NCBI GenBank assembly: GCA_036971615.1
Contig: JAYKKR010000011.1
Coordinates: forward strand, 186,001-250,000
Origin: Amyloporia xantha
Taxonomy: Eukaryota; Basidiomycota; Agaricomycetes; Polyporales; Adustoporiaceae
Length of the DNA stretch: 64,000 nucleotides
Direction of reading: 5' to 3'
In this document: in pieces, positions 48,232 through 61,002 of the stretch
How positions within the stretch are numbered: the first letter of the stretch is position 1
Layout: each line of letters opens with the position of its first letter
Translations under genes and position numbers: made by a program
The notes under the pieces: model-generated
The model's database searches: none
Seen by the model: only the letters and a program-made list of their open reading frames with translations
Told to the model about the DNA's origin: nothing

Positions 48232-49309
48232 TTGTATCAAACACGCAGTGACTGCTCGAGAAGTACCGAGTATTCTCCCCTCCCCTCCAGTCTCGTTCCC
48301 TCGGCAAATGCACCACAGTCATTGCAGTGCTCTTTCGACCGGGATAGGGAAGCGGTTCGCTCGAATGACTATTCTCATGAGGAGCGGCGGTACACTCCTG
48401 TTGTATCGACCTCTGCTTGTAAAGAAGAATGGCTCCACATCAACTGCGACCTGTCCAAATCAGCCACAAATCCGTACATGACGATGCCAGTCGAAGCCCC
48501 GAGAGAACCTGTATGGCAAAGAGCATCGGTGGAAGATTCAGACTCCCTTTCAGTTTCTTCGTCGGGACCATGGAGCAGCTGCAGCGGGCCGGAATCAGCC
48601 CTCCGGGGCCAAGTTTTACATGCAGAGAACAAGCAGATCATACAGCTTTTCGATGCTTCAGAGATGCAACCGCACTGTCTCCCAGGCCAAATAGCTGTCG
48701 CTCCTGAACTACCGCGCAAGACGTCGCTGGGTTTCCGTGCAACCTGGGCGTCTCCTAGAATGAGGAGAATGATGGGTGTCTTCCGCTTAGATCCATTCGT
48801 TCAACACTATGGTCATGCCGGAGAACCCGACACTCAGCCGTCATGGGCATCTCGACCGCACAATGAAGACCCCATATTTCTCGAATTCCAGCTGGAACTT
48901 GATCAGTGTTGGCTTTCCAAATCAGCATCGCCGTCGCCAACGTTGAGTCCTGGCATGGAGTCGCCAAATGATGCTGATGACATGTCCGACCTATCAAGAC
49001 GCGATACATCTTGGCCTTCACACGCATGTGGGTGCTTCCGTCGCTTTTCATGAAGCTCTGTGTATCACTCACCTGATATCCCCTTCAGTTCCCTTCGACA
49101 CGAGCACGTATGATCCATGGCCCTCATATGAAACAAAGCAAATAGAAGACTCTATCAGCAACGGCCCAATAACGCATAACTCCCATGATAAGCAGTCATT
49201 ATGGGCACTCTATGACGCACCAGGAGAGTCTTCTGAAGACACCAGAAAGCTAGTGTTTAACCCGGATTACAAGGCAGAGTGGCCTCCACTCATGCATCCT
49301 GCGTGGTAA
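48232..49309 (+). CDS. Conserved fungal protein, function unknown
   Basis: Open from 48232, with a likelier start at MTMPVEAPREPVW near 48478. The core reads ASPRMRRMMGVFRLDPFVQH (48750-48810) and, 20 residues on, DPIFLEFQLELDQ (48870-48905), followed by a Ser/Pro segment SPSPTLSPGMESP. An intron of about 60 bases (GTGGGT at about 49030 to CTTCAG 49089) joins in frame to FPFDTSTYDPWPSYE and ends LMHPAW with TAA at 49307. I recall the M-x-GVFRLDPF...EFQL pattern from several Polyporales proteins without assigned function; that recollection is the only family evidence. No membrane or signal segment is visible. Confidence 0.58.
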
Positions 49310-52300
49310 TCCACAGGCCAGTATACACAGGTCGACCGGTTGTTTAGCGGGTGTCGATGGGTCTCCAAATCATTCAGTGATGATTGGTCTCATCTTATTG
49401 TGTAAAGCTAAGTCTTCCGAAGCAACAATCATTTCACACAGGCTGGAGCGTGGGCATGCAGAGGCGTTAGGTTAGAGCTGTGTATGTGCAATATAGAAAT
49501 GCCAGTGTGTGCGTATCTTCTGCAATTCGTTAAAGTTTTAACGTACTATACGCTGAATAGGCCATCATTCACGACAGTCTACATATGTATATCCTCTAGA
49601 TATGTGTTCCAGTAATACTGCTTGCCTGTGCGAGAAGTCGATATGACAAGCTTTCCGCAACCCATGATCGATCATCCAATAAGCCGGTCAGCTATCTCTA
49701 GATCGTTGAGGTACAGCATTGACAGTGGTCGAAGGTATCTATGCGGCACAATCAGCAATGCCCTGTGCTAAGAAGCTGATAGCACTTTTACTGATATGTA
49801 TGACGGGAAAGACACCTCATTTAAGCATTCTGTAGAAGTATTGACTTACCAACAGTTTATATCCGAGCACCGGCCACTCGTACTACAGATCAACAAGAAA
49901 GACGTCGACTCTGGAGATCATGAGGACTGCAAACGAGTGTTACCTTATTGACAGGTATAAGGACATCTTATTCTCTGGGCGACGAAAACTGGCATCTCGT
50001 CGGCAATACTGCCATGTGACAGTGTTGAAAGTCCCGTGTCGAGTTCAGCAGCTGGTATTGCGCTGTGGAGATAAGTTGACGGGAGGTTATGGCGGAGCCT
50101 GCGCAACGTCATCCAGGGGTCGGAAACGGACGTCGGTGGCTGACATTTTCCCATGCTAAGGCCTTAAAGTATTTGCAGGAGCACGCAGGATGAGTAAATC
50201 TGGTGCGCACAGCTGTAATCGTATATGGCATCCCATTTCTCATATAATCTGGAAGACCTTGAGGACGAGGCCCGGTAGACATCTCCACATAGTTCGTCTT
50301 CTTGTTTTACAGAGACAACGACGTATCGAAATGAGCACCACGCAGAATATCACATCGACTAAGTTTACAATTGCCTAGAGGAAACCGGAGATTGAAGCGC
50401 GGGATGGGGAAGATGAAGACAACGATCTAAAAAGAGGTCAGTGTAGAATGGGACACAATTGCATTTCTCGCGCACCTATTGACGATTCCATATGGCGCTC
50501 AAGAACGAGAGCATCATCGATGTCAGCGCTATGTTACGGCGAATCAGAGTTCTGAGAAATCTTCTACACGCTGCTACATGTTTTCTTATATGATTTCATG
50601 GTCGTAGACGTGATGTGCACAATTTTCACGTCTGATATATAGCATGATGCACTCTCCAGCCATAGTCATATGAAAGTCTGACACTCCGACGAGCCGCGAG
50701 CCATCTGCAAAACTTGGGAGGACAAACTTGTGAGTGCTATCACGTACTGAAATTCTGGAGCACCTCCGGTTACATGGGCGAGTCATGTACATTGTGAAGA
50801 TCGAAACATGCAAAGAGCTCCGCGTTGTCCAGAATACCGTCGCGACATATCCGCCAGTATTGTAGTACATCCAGCTCTTTCTCTTCATAATCAGTACAAG
50901 CGCCTCTATTCGCGCACCGTATAGAGACAGTGGGATGTAGATCTGAAGTCATTGATCGGTGAGCTCAGCAATTGACAAGAGGCCAAATAATCATCGGACT
51001 GATACAACTATCAGCACATTCTTTGCACAACTTAGCAATCGCCTCGGCAGATCAGATGACGTTACCCATCTGAGCGAGTGAGCACAGGGAAACATGCTAC
51101 TGGTACACTGCAAGAAGTAGGCATCCTAGGAGGTTCCAGCTCCTTCGATCCCCGTTATGACCGAGCAATACCTCACGAAGGTCTGGCACAGGTGCCGCGT
51201 TCCGAACAGAAAGACTCACCTGCAGGAGCGCAACATATTAAAGGCCACGAGCTGAGAGATACTAACTGACAGCCACTCGGAACCGAGGAACAGAGGGTCT
51301 TTGACGGACGCGGGACCTAGTATAGCTAAAACAGGACAGAATATGATCGAGAGTGAACCGGCCAGCAGATGCGATAGTTCACCAGAGTTTCACATATAAC
51401 GGCTACTGTGCGGTGATAGATTCGAAGTGTCCATCGTAGATAAAGATGCATCCGCATCTATGTCTCTTGCGAACCGATATCCGTTTGGCGTGACCTCCAA
51501 CCTAATGCGGCTTAATGTGCGCGCTAGAATGATATGCGCTGAGGCATCGTAGCTTTATCACGAACCAAGAAATTGTTAGCAGGATCCTGCTGGATCAATA
51601 AGGTACGACATGTACTTGTAGAGTTAGTTGGTGTAGTCTTGTTATCTCAGCTTCGGAACAGGCAGTCAGCGAAGTAGCATTGAAGATGAGGTAAGGGTAA
51701 CGCACAGATCACGGAATGCAACTACGGAACACAACGGAGAGTAGAAGCAGCGAATCCCTTTGCTTCCTCATGAGCTGCACCTGTCCGCTTTCCACCAGCT
51801 TTATATGCGTAGGCCTAACGTCATTTGAGACAATGAATGGTGCTGCAGTAGGTTTGCAAGGGTTCGGATCTGGAATAAAGTAATCAGGATAACGAGCCAG
51901 TCGTGCATGAACGACTGGCACGTAGGAAGATAGATAAAGATTATCTCGGAAAAATATAACGCACCGATCTCAGACCAAACTTGCGGCACTAAACCAATAA
52001 TCCTCCATATTTTCATATGATTCCAGAGCGATCCTGAAGTGTCCCTGGGACTAGTCCTGCCTTCCAAAGGGACATCATGGTGCTCTTTCGGCCTATCAAA
52101 TAGAGATGAACACCTACAGGGAACGACGATAGAACGCCTTTTTGCGACTTTCAGAATTTATTAATCAGCGATCAGGTCAGACGTTCGATTGCGCTCAGAG
52201 GGGCGGTGACTGGATGCAAGAATGGTTCCAAATAACCCTTATTTGGTTATCTCCAATAGCAGTGCGTGTAGCCTTACGTAAGAAGATAGGAGGTACAACC

Positions 52301-52999
52301 GGGCCGAACGTCGGGTTTTCAACTTTGTTATACAGTCTTCGTCGGCCGTGAGCCCGGCTTCCCGCGTTGACGCGGGGTGCCGCGTGCTTCGCCTGCGGCA
52401 TCTTCAGAAATGTGGCGCTGTACGCGCTGCCGAACGGCGCCCCCAAGGCAGCTGTTGCCGTCACATTTGGGCGGCGCTCATGGTCGACGTGTGGCTCTGC
52501 CGCGCCGCTTCGGCGAATTCTTTCGCGTTCGCTTTCTGCTGTCTTGGGAAGGGCGTATAAGCTCCATGCTCCGTGCATTCGTGTGCGGGTGCTGTGTGTG
52601 CCATTCTCTTCTGTCTGTGTTGCTTCATTGTCATCCGCTGATGGCTCTATGTCCTCGTGGCAGGTAATACTATTGCGGTGCATGCCCTTCCAGTGTTCCT
52701 GTTTGCTGTACCATTGCATTCTCGACAAAATGCATCTTCCATAGTGTATCTGCCATTGCTGAATTTCCCGTGATGTGTGGTTCCCAATCGAGTGCTTGTG
52801 TCGCTCCATGACAGGGTTCATTAGTATGATGGGTTTGTCTTCAAGTCTGAGTCAACATCATAGTGGAAGGCTTGTCTGTGACTGCACCCAGTAATGCAGT
52901 CAATATTTAAATACAGTCGCCTGTAATGAGTCAAACTTGCTGCATACGTGCTTAAAGGTGCACGGATATATAACATGGGCTATAAAATTGTATTTACAA
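49310..52999. other. No gene seen; GC-rich island
   Basis: 52330-52560 is a GC-rich island with a short strong hairpin (CCCGCGT/ACGCGGG type, about 52361-52377) and a long minus-strand frame that I cannot assign. Frames at 50586-50952 on the minus strand look like a weak F-box C-terminus. Nothing else supported. Confidence 0.4.
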
Positions 53000-53001
53000 T
53001 A

Positions 53002-53168
53002 GAGTGTTTCTGCTGCGATTTATATAAGACTGATGGTAATGTTATTTCGAGCTCCACTTGATATAGTACACCACCGCACCGCTGGGTGGTGTCGTGCAAG
53101 CCCTTAATGCATTTCTCACGATTTCTTACTACAGAAAAACACTAATTTAAATCGCAGCAGAAACGCTC
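53002..53168. mobile_element. Mariner-like MITE, 167 bp
   Basis: Inverted ends match over 24 of about 27 bases: GAGTGTTTCTGCTGCGATTT at 53002 and, on the other strand, GAGCGTTTCTGCTGCGATTT ending at 53168. TA lies immediately outside both ends (53000-53001 and 53169-53170), the target choice of the Tc1/mariner superfamily. The interior has no coding capacity and holds a second hairpin (CACCACC...GGTGGTG near 53070-53092). Confidence 0.85.
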
Positions 53169-53170
53169 TA

Positions 53171-55392
53171 ATGTGTGTGGTGGTTATTTGGAACTGGCTG
53201 GCGGAGCTGCCAATATCTACAAGTTGCTGTCTTACCGAGCACGATCACAGATTCATTATGTAAGCAGATCGACAGACAATAACATCGACGTCTACTTCTA
53301 TCTCCAAAGCGAAACAGATCAAAATAGAGTCTCATACCTTACTTTTTTGAACCATCAGCTGCGTATACCATTGAGATAAAGCAGTCCCGAGTTCGACCAG
53401 GAATCAGGATGTGGCACAAGACCAGGATTTCTCGCCAGGAACAGTTATCACAACGTGCTGCCCGCTGAGATCACGGTTACAGCTATTTCCGAATAGATGC
53501 TACAGAGTGTAGCAAAAAATGGCATTGAGAAACATAAAACGAGCCAAAGGAGTCCAAGTAGATTGTCTCAATTCAAACACAAATACGGCCAGCGCTAGTG
53601 TTTAGCCAGCACAGAATCTCTGTCGGACTCGATCTCCCCCTCGAATCCCGTCAGTCATCGATTTTTTGCAATTAATAGGATCGTATTTGTGGAGATCGGA
53701 GGCCAGTGCATATTTCGCAATATAGCACCTAGTAAGTGTCCCTGCTAAGAACTCCACTGAAGGCAATGTTTTTGTCGTTCCGGCGCTTATGATACAGAGA
53801 TGGGCGCTCTCTGCCAATGGGAAGTCGCACACCTTCAGACAGGCGTGTTGGTCGTGTGCTTGCTCTGGCTATTCACAACGTTAATCCTTCAGTCATTGCT
53901 TACTGTGTTTAATCGGTTTGGAGTCTACGAGTCGCTTTGGACACAGTGACGTAGCTACCAGTCCGACTACTAGCCTACCCTTTCAGTCTTCGGCAGCCAA
54001 GCAGTACTTGGAACCATATTGAAGTTATTGACAGACTTCAACAAAGCTATGGTTTCTGTGTCTCCTTCTATACTCCCTGACTCGTCATTTCCGCAGCCCC
54101 CGTCTCACGCAAGCCCGGGTTTTGACCGGAATCGTTTGTGCTGATGAGTATTCACATCTATGTTCTCGATTGCATGACCTTCATACAGTGTCTGTAGCTC
54201 GCCGCAGTGTCTTGTTGTGTTATATGCCCCTTTTTGGACCTCTGAGTTTGTTCTCGAGGCTATTCTCATCGGGGCTTCCAGGGTTTTCAAAACAGCAGCC
54301 TGCCTTTGCCCGCGTTGGATACCGATGCATAGTAATGCGGTAAATGAACGGTACGCAAACGTATATGTACAGTTAGTCTATATTGTCATGCTCTGCTGAG
54401 ACATACCCTAGTCGTTTCCTCGTGGGAAGAAGTACTGCCAAAACAATGGTTGTCTTCATTGCGAAGTGCGCTGCTGCTTGGCTTAGGGTCAACTCGTCCG
54501 CAGTTCGTGTGAAGTTCGTGCGAATACAAGACATTTTTGATTGACGAGCAGTGGCCTTTATCTGCTCGTACGGGTCTCAGGTTCTTATTATCCTTGTTCT
54601 TTCGACGGCCGTTGAAATGAAGCGCGACACACTTAACCCCCGTGTTAAGTGCCTTGAAATGTTGGATTGTGCAAGTCGCAGTTACATTAATTAGGTACGG
54701 TTACCGTTCCGAAAACTTTGCATCCCGCTGTATCCCACTGTTGATAATGTTGCAATTACAGGATAGATATTGGTTTTTATCTTCGGCCGCGAAGCGGAGC
54801 AAGCAGCACTTCATGCAGCTTCTTGACTGCATGCATCCTCGAATACGCACAAAGAGGTACCATTACAATCGTTCTAGATTTCCTCAAACCTAACAAACAA
54901 CGTCTTAGGCTCTTTGTGATGAGCCTGAGGGGATGGTCCTGAAGTCTGACGAGCGGGGTTGGATCTTCATCGATCATTGGTAAGTGCGTGGCTTTTTGTG
55001 AGCATGCTGATTCAGTATTCAAATAGGCCTTTGACATTGCCGGAAGATGGATCCCGCGATCATTACTTATCTTCAGTACGCCTGCTTTGGGTGCATATTG
55101 TGGTTTGAGGATAAATACGTGAGTTCCGTTGGTATGTTTCTACCTTCATGAAACATGACAGCTATTTGTGCAGACCAGAGCTCTCAGCATGCCAGCAACA
55201 CACCAGTTGGGACGCACTGTCCTGGTGGTATGATTATTTGGAGCTTATGGAAGCCATTTCGAATCATATGGTTGCCCTAGCACCCCGTTGGTTGAGTTGT
55301 ACTTTTGTTCCTCACACGATGGTGTCACTCCCATAAAGAGTCTGCGTGCTCATCTCCTTCGTGACTTCCGCGTTCATTTATTACTACCATCA
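53171..55392. other. No gene seen
   Basis: Short frames only. A plus-strand frame near 54908-54985 (DEPEGMVLKSDERGWIFID) looks protein-like but is isolated. Confidence 0.4.
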
Positions 55393-56586
55393 TGTCGAAT
55401 TATGACAGCGATGTCTCAGAGTCAGCTGAGATAGAAGATTACATCGCATTGGACCCGACCCTCAGTGTGAGCTTTCGATCATCCTATTGAAGTGTCTCAC
55501 TCATTATTCAATCGTAAGGCAGCCGTGTTGGTCGAAGGTTGCTATCTTCATAAACAAATTGGTCCTCAAATGCAGGGTCACACTGGACTCAAAATCTGAA
55601 CTCAAAGTCGTTGGTCTATGAATTGCGTGTAGCTGCCACCAGGCTAGATACGTTTTCATATACACCTTGTATGGATCCTTTTATTGAATCCTTTCCAGTT
55701 GCATCTGATCTATAGGTATAGGCCGCGCGAATACTGGATCTGCGCATGGGTGGTAGCACCGCACACAGAAGTACGACCAGCGGGCCTGACTCCTTCTCCA
55801 CTGAGACACGTATGAGCACCAAAGACAGCGGGCATGGTACGAGATTGGAAAAGGCTGCCGAAGTGACATTGTTATCAAAAGTGTCTCCTTATACACTGGT
55901 ATGCCGGTGAATGGGACTCATGACCGCTCCCGCTACGTCGCGAACTCGGTGAGCTGGGGTGGCTCGACGGGTATGACTTCTGGCATATACGACGATTCAT
56001 TTGAAACCCCCACCACGCTTGTCTAGTCAAGACCCAATGGCCGCTATCCTCCGGCACATAGAGCGTAAAATGGCACAGAACCCCGACGAGACATTCAACA
56101 CTGATTACCAGTACTTTCTAGCATGCAATGGCTCAAACCTTCCGGAGAGTGAGCTACTCCGAATATATTGTTTCGCCCACAAGTTTGTTGAAACATGGAA
56201 TAAAGAGGTATCTTTGCGGGTGAGCGATGTCAGTTTTACGCAAGCGGTTCTAAACCTAATTCTAGACAGGTCGAGAATCATGTCCATAACAAAAGCGACA
56301 TATATATAAAGTGTCGAGCCGAGAAGCGTCTTGATTCTCAGAGACCAGGAAAGTACTGGACATGGTACGCAAACTGTGTCCTAAGGGACAAGATCCAGAT
56401 CCTGCATTAGTAAAGAGATTCGGCTTGGACCTTAAAGGCGGTTACAAGGTGTTCTTAAATTATTTGCAGAACAGGGTGTTATCGAATTCGGAGGCGGGGA
56501 CAGGAGGTACCATCACGCTCGAATCGACTTACGACGACTTCAATGACTTGTCCTTATTACTATGCTCACGTCGTCATACTATCTAA
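55393..56586 (+). CDS. Possible multi-exon gene, unknown
   Basis: ATG 55393 opens MSNYDSDVSESAEIEDYI and ends at a donor GTGAGC; an acceptor near 55518 leads to AAVLVEGCYLHKQ. A later frame at 56001-56280 reads DPMAAILRHIERKMAQNPDE and SELLRIYCFAHKFVETW, and 56345-56586 gives RKVLDMVRKLCPKGQD and RFGLDLKGGYKVFLNYL. The last two have the look of all-helical protein and could be joined by an intron near 56270-56340, though I could not make the phase agree. Middle exons are unclear. No family recognised. Confidence 0.33.
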
Positions 56587-56957
56587 ACCACTGTGTAGAT
56601 AGTGTGTAAATAGTACTGTTTGAGTGTAATTTCTTGTTATCACAATCTGAATTTTTTTCTCTGCAAAGAATGTTGAAGAATCAGCTCCCGGCGCCCGCTG
56701 GTCTCACCTCAAAATAAGGACAATTTCTCTCACTTCCGGTGACACTTATGGAGGCGAAGTCAAGTCATATGCCCCACCGATTGGTATTGGTTGCTACCCA
56801 ATACTGGCAGACCACTGCGACAGCGAGTAATGCTTTCTCAATACAGCTCTGGGTGACTACATTACTGACGAAGCCACTTTTCAATATATTTAGCATGTAT
56901 ACATACAAGGATACTACTATGTGCGTAAGACTCGAGCCTGCAGAAGTGTCGTCGACC

Positions 56958-59900
56958 TCATGTTAAATCAATGATATGATGAGAATCCGAAAGGCTTGCA
57001 TTAGTCTTGTCTTCAGAAATGACTTCGGTCTGGACAATTTTCTTGAAGTCGGTTCGCCGAGCAGGAGCTGAGTGCTGAGTTTGTGATGAGGTGATCCCCG
57101 TACCCATCGCTTGCATCGGTAATAGAGGAGCGATCCTCATGGGTTCTGTGTGGTAATCGCTGTCGGAATCGCTCAAGATCACAATAGCAGGGTTATTCCA
57201 GCTGGCAGTGTCAAATTTCCACTTCGACGGTGATGACAGAGGTCTGAAATTGAGTGTTCTGGGGTGCCCTCGCGATCGGACAGGTGTCGGAGAACTGGTA
57301 CGCCTGGACATGTCCTCGTTCTTCTTAGAGCGTTGTCCCTTCGAACGCGGTGACGATTCGTTCTTAGACTTGCGGGGAGATTTTTGCAATGTGTTATCTT
57401 CATCTGAATTCGAAGACACAAGGGATCGCTGACGTGTACGTGGGAGTAATACGGGCAGCTGCGATTGTTGCGAGGGTTTGATGTCGGGAGGATCATTCGT
57501 GCAGGGAGATATCACGAAGTCCTCGAATGACATCGGGAACGGCGCAGAGACAAAGCGAGGCTTCATCGGTTCGGGTCTTGATAGCAATGGTTCGAGCTGG
57601 GCGTCGAACGTACTACGCTTAGCTCCACCCTTGTGCGTCGAAGACGACCCAGATGCACTCGATGAAGCTCTTGACGACATGCTAAGAGGGGGCACTTGCG
57701 ATGAGCGATGGCTATTTAAGCTGATGGAAAAACCTTGGTCGGGAACATCGCTCATTTCGTCAGGAAAGGAAAGTGAGTGATCGGTGAGGGGGACTGAGAT
57801 TTTCGCTGATCTCGAACCAGTCTGGGTCGTCTCCTTGTCAAGCCCCAAATCTTTGCCTATCGCGAGGAAGTCGATTATGCTTAATCCCCAAGGTCACCAG
57901 TCCGATTCGGTTGATCGATCTGGGTTGACCTATGCATCCTTTTTCGAGATAGACATGGTGTTAGGCTTCAATGAAAAGGAAACACCTTCATCTTCATCCT
58001 GGTTCGTGGGGACGCTCGCGTCCTTCCTCGCTCCCGTTTCTTTTGTGACAGTTATTCCAGAGGTCATCAACTGCATAGCTTTAGTAGCCTGCTTAGCTTG
58101 GTGCGTCTTTTGAAAACTCTCAAATTCCTCGGCAAGCACTGGCTCTGCGATGCGCACCATGCAGGCTGGAAGCCAAATACGCAGATGACTTCGTGGACTT
58201 TGGGCTAGTTTCTTCGCCGCCTTGATACTTCTATTTCGGTCATCTTCGTCTGAGCCATTGAATCCCTTGGCCACTTTCTCCCGCAGACCTTCGACGCCCA
58301 GTTCACAAAGGCTGACTAGCTGCGCAGGCGCAATCTCGAGCCGGTACTCCAACACACCGTCAGTTGATGCATGCGTTCGAGCTGAGTGTATCTTTACGAT
58401 CAAAGGCTCCTCTCCATCGTCTTCCTCCAAAATAGAGTGGAAAGAACTGCCGCGCTTTGGGGGTTGAGTCGCATGGACGAGAAATGATGTGTAATCATGC
58501 TAGATGGGGTACCCGGTACTCTCTGTCGTTGACGTTTTCTGCTGGGTGTCGTCGGTGCACTGGTTGGAGAAGGATTGATCCCGGCAGCCATTTGGTCTGA
58601 TATTAAGGTTGCACGTCTCAGTATGCGGAGGACTGCTGCAGGCCAAAGAATAGTCCTGAAGCGTTGGATAATGAGCTCCTTGACACCCCATTCAAAGTAC
58701 AGTTCACACAGTGCGGCTATCTTTCCTAAGTCAGGTTCTTTCCCCCAGTCTAGAGAAAGATTCCTTGACTTGGAGCCCTTTGCTTCTGTCGTGATTGGGT
58801 TTGTGTAGCCGAGAAGGACATCAATGTCGGGGAAATTATCTGGAATTGACTTTGCGAGCGAGACATGCTTTCTACCAACATGGCCATGAGAGTTTGTCCG
58901 CAATTCTGCTCGTAGCTCCTCTCGCCATGAGTGCAAGAACCTAGGGAGGTCTGCCCGCCGAAGTGTGCGTGCGGCTTCGAGGAGAGTGTCACCAAAGCCA
59001 CACTTTGCCAGCCCATGCGCGATGACTGTGCCGCAGCCTATGAGTCCGGCTTGGTGATAGTCCCCACCACATAAAATACCGATGAGGATCAAGCCGCCTT
59101 GCGTGAGCTGAACGGAGGGATGCTGCAGGAGATTGTGTGCCGTGTAGGTTGCAACGTGATTTCCGTCTTCGTGTCCAGCGCTGTTTTTGAGCGAATGGGC
59201 GTGATTTCCAGAGAGAGTAGGGCTGGCACTAATGTGGAAAGGAAATACACGGTCAGCAAAGAACGACGGAATAGATTGAGGAATAACAGCGCGATGAATG
59301 TAGAAGATCCAAAGAGCGTCAGAAATTGACGATAGTCATCATGTCATAGGAACTCAATGGGATTTAGAGCTGCGACAACAAGAGCTGGTTGTCTGTGGGC
59401 GGAGCTTTCTTGATAGTTGGTAGCAGGGAAAAGGACTGTGAAGCTTCGCGGCCCGTTATCACAATTGCGGAAGGTGCACGACATTAATAAAAATAATAAT
59501 AAAAATAAAAAAGATATGTCTCGACAACATGTTGATTGGAGCGAGCACTCACTTGCGAACAACCATTTTGGCACCAAAAAGAAATGTGTCCACGTCGTCT
59601 GTATACACGGCATCAATTACCCCTGCACGATTCAAATAGGCAAGTTCTGCTTCCGCTTCGCCAGGGGCCTACAAAGTCATCAGTGATGGAGTTATAGAGG
59701 TATACACATAACAGACACCGACCACCCGCCACTCGTAGCCGAACGCGTCTATAATCTTCTGCATTCCTTGTATCATCCAATGTGGTCTCCTGGTGATCCG
59801 CTTGCCACGTTTTACGTTGGGACGGTTCGGTCCGTCGAAGACAAACAATGGGAGGAACGGCGCCCTCATAAGCTTCGCGCATTTGAAAAAGAGAGTTCTC

Positions 59901-60142
59901 AACTCCGGATTTTCTCCCTCACGCCCATGCATTGCATGGTAAAACCATATACTTGCATCAATACCTACTCGAAAGCCACGGACGCCATCCGGATTGGCCT
60001 CAAATCCATTGACGACTGCCAGGTGTGTCAGGGAACGTGTCTCACCTGCAGGACACAGAATCTAGAAACAAGATGAGCGAAATAGCCTACCATAAGTAGT
60101 GGGTCGTAGTAGACGTACATCCCATAATCCAGCAACACCCAT
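56958..60142 (-). CDS. GEN1/Yen1-like Holliday-junction resolvase
   Basis: A member of the XPG/Rad2 flap-nuclease family that cuts four-way DNA junctions in the nucleus. Start Met 60142: MGVAGLWD, intron 60062-60118, then ILCPAGETRSLTHLAVV, GFRVGIDASIWFYHAMHG (first catalytic Asp), LMRAPFLPLFVFDGP (second Asp). After an intron ending in TTGTAG comes APGEAEAELAYLNRAG and VIDAVYTDDVDTFLFGA with the XPG-I acidic residues. A long intron (59229-59552, 324 bases) precedes SPTLSGNHAHSL and LILIGILCGGDYHQAGL, the helix-two-turn-helix entry. The long C-terminal tail (58430-56958) is Ser-rich with an Asp-rich IVILSDSDSDY and ends HHIIDLT. Two joins (about 58465-58520 and 57850-57950) need a short intron or a frameshift. 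All catalytic carboxylates that I can place are present. Confidence 0.9.
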
Positions 60143-60700
60143 GACGGTTAGCCCTAGGAAATAAATGTTCTGGGGCTGGTCACCATGAGCGAATAAGAAC
60201 TGATGTCTCAGCGCCGATGTCGGCGTCCAGTCTAAGTACGTTAAGAGAACGGCAATTAGCAAATATTCCAAGAAGACATCAAATCTCGCCTAGACTTACT
60301 TTGTTACAGTTAAGCACTATACATACCGTGATAGTACACCGAGTATTGCTGTACATGCCAGTGTAAGTACGATGCGCTAATATGCGCCACGTGATAATCC
60401 AAGAAGCGCCGGAGAACTCAAGTCGGCGTCGTCTGCAATTGCCTTCTGCATACTTCTCCAGCCAGGAATCTACGGTACCTGCGGACAGCAGTGGTACTCG
60501 ACTTGCGAACTAGGCGCCATCCGCAGATCGGCTTCAGGAACTCCGAGAGCAGATGGAGCGCAAAGGCTCATAGAACTATCATAAATCGCGATGAACGTGA
60601 TAAGCACGCCGAAGAACGCTGCATCATAGTAAGTGATAGTAGACTGGCCTATCTCGTTCGTACTGAAGCATTTCTGTAGGAACACGCCTCAACAACAGCC
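60143..60700. other. No gene seen
   Basis: Promoter side of the GEN1-like gene. No 57-bp satellite is present here, although one lies on the other side of the Hsp70 fragment. Confidence 0.45.
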
Positions 60701-61002
60701 TGCCATATGTCTCATGAGTATAAGCAACGGATTGCCCCTCAGCCACCGTCTCCGCTTCCACATCCTCAGCCTACCGCCAATGACGATCTATCGTCGACTG
60801 CACGCAACAGATCACCTAATCCCCATCTCATGGATGAATATGATACATCCCACCCTGACTACTCCTGTGCGGATGCCAACGGGCGACCTCATGGGTTCAC
60901 CATACGGGTCGAAGATGCAGCACGAATTGGACGAATCCGTTCTTGGAGGTCTTTCAGGACATAAGGGCAAGGGCAGAGACACAGGGAAGCGGCCCGCAGT
61001 AT
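60701..61002 (+). pseudogene. N-terminal fragment, Pro-rich protein, frameshifted
   Basis: ATG 60707 opens MSHEYKQRIAPQPPSPLPHP and continues to MDEYDTSHPDYSCADANGRP. The sense then shifts to another frame, LMGSPYGSKMQHELDES followed by VLGGLSGHKGKGRD. Disordered N-termini like this occur in fungal membrane enzymes and transporters, but I cannot name it. It is fused directly to the Hsp70 fragment at about 61003. Confidence 0.35.

Noticed and set aside
50586..50952. Minus-strand frame resembling the C-terminal part of an F-box protein
   Set aside because: Only a vague pattern (YWRICR, FDLHNVHDSPM) without an F-box or continuous homology.
52195..52821. 208-residue minus-strand open frame
   Set aside because: No family motif, both strands open across a GC-rich island, and no splice context. 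Kept only as a compositional note.
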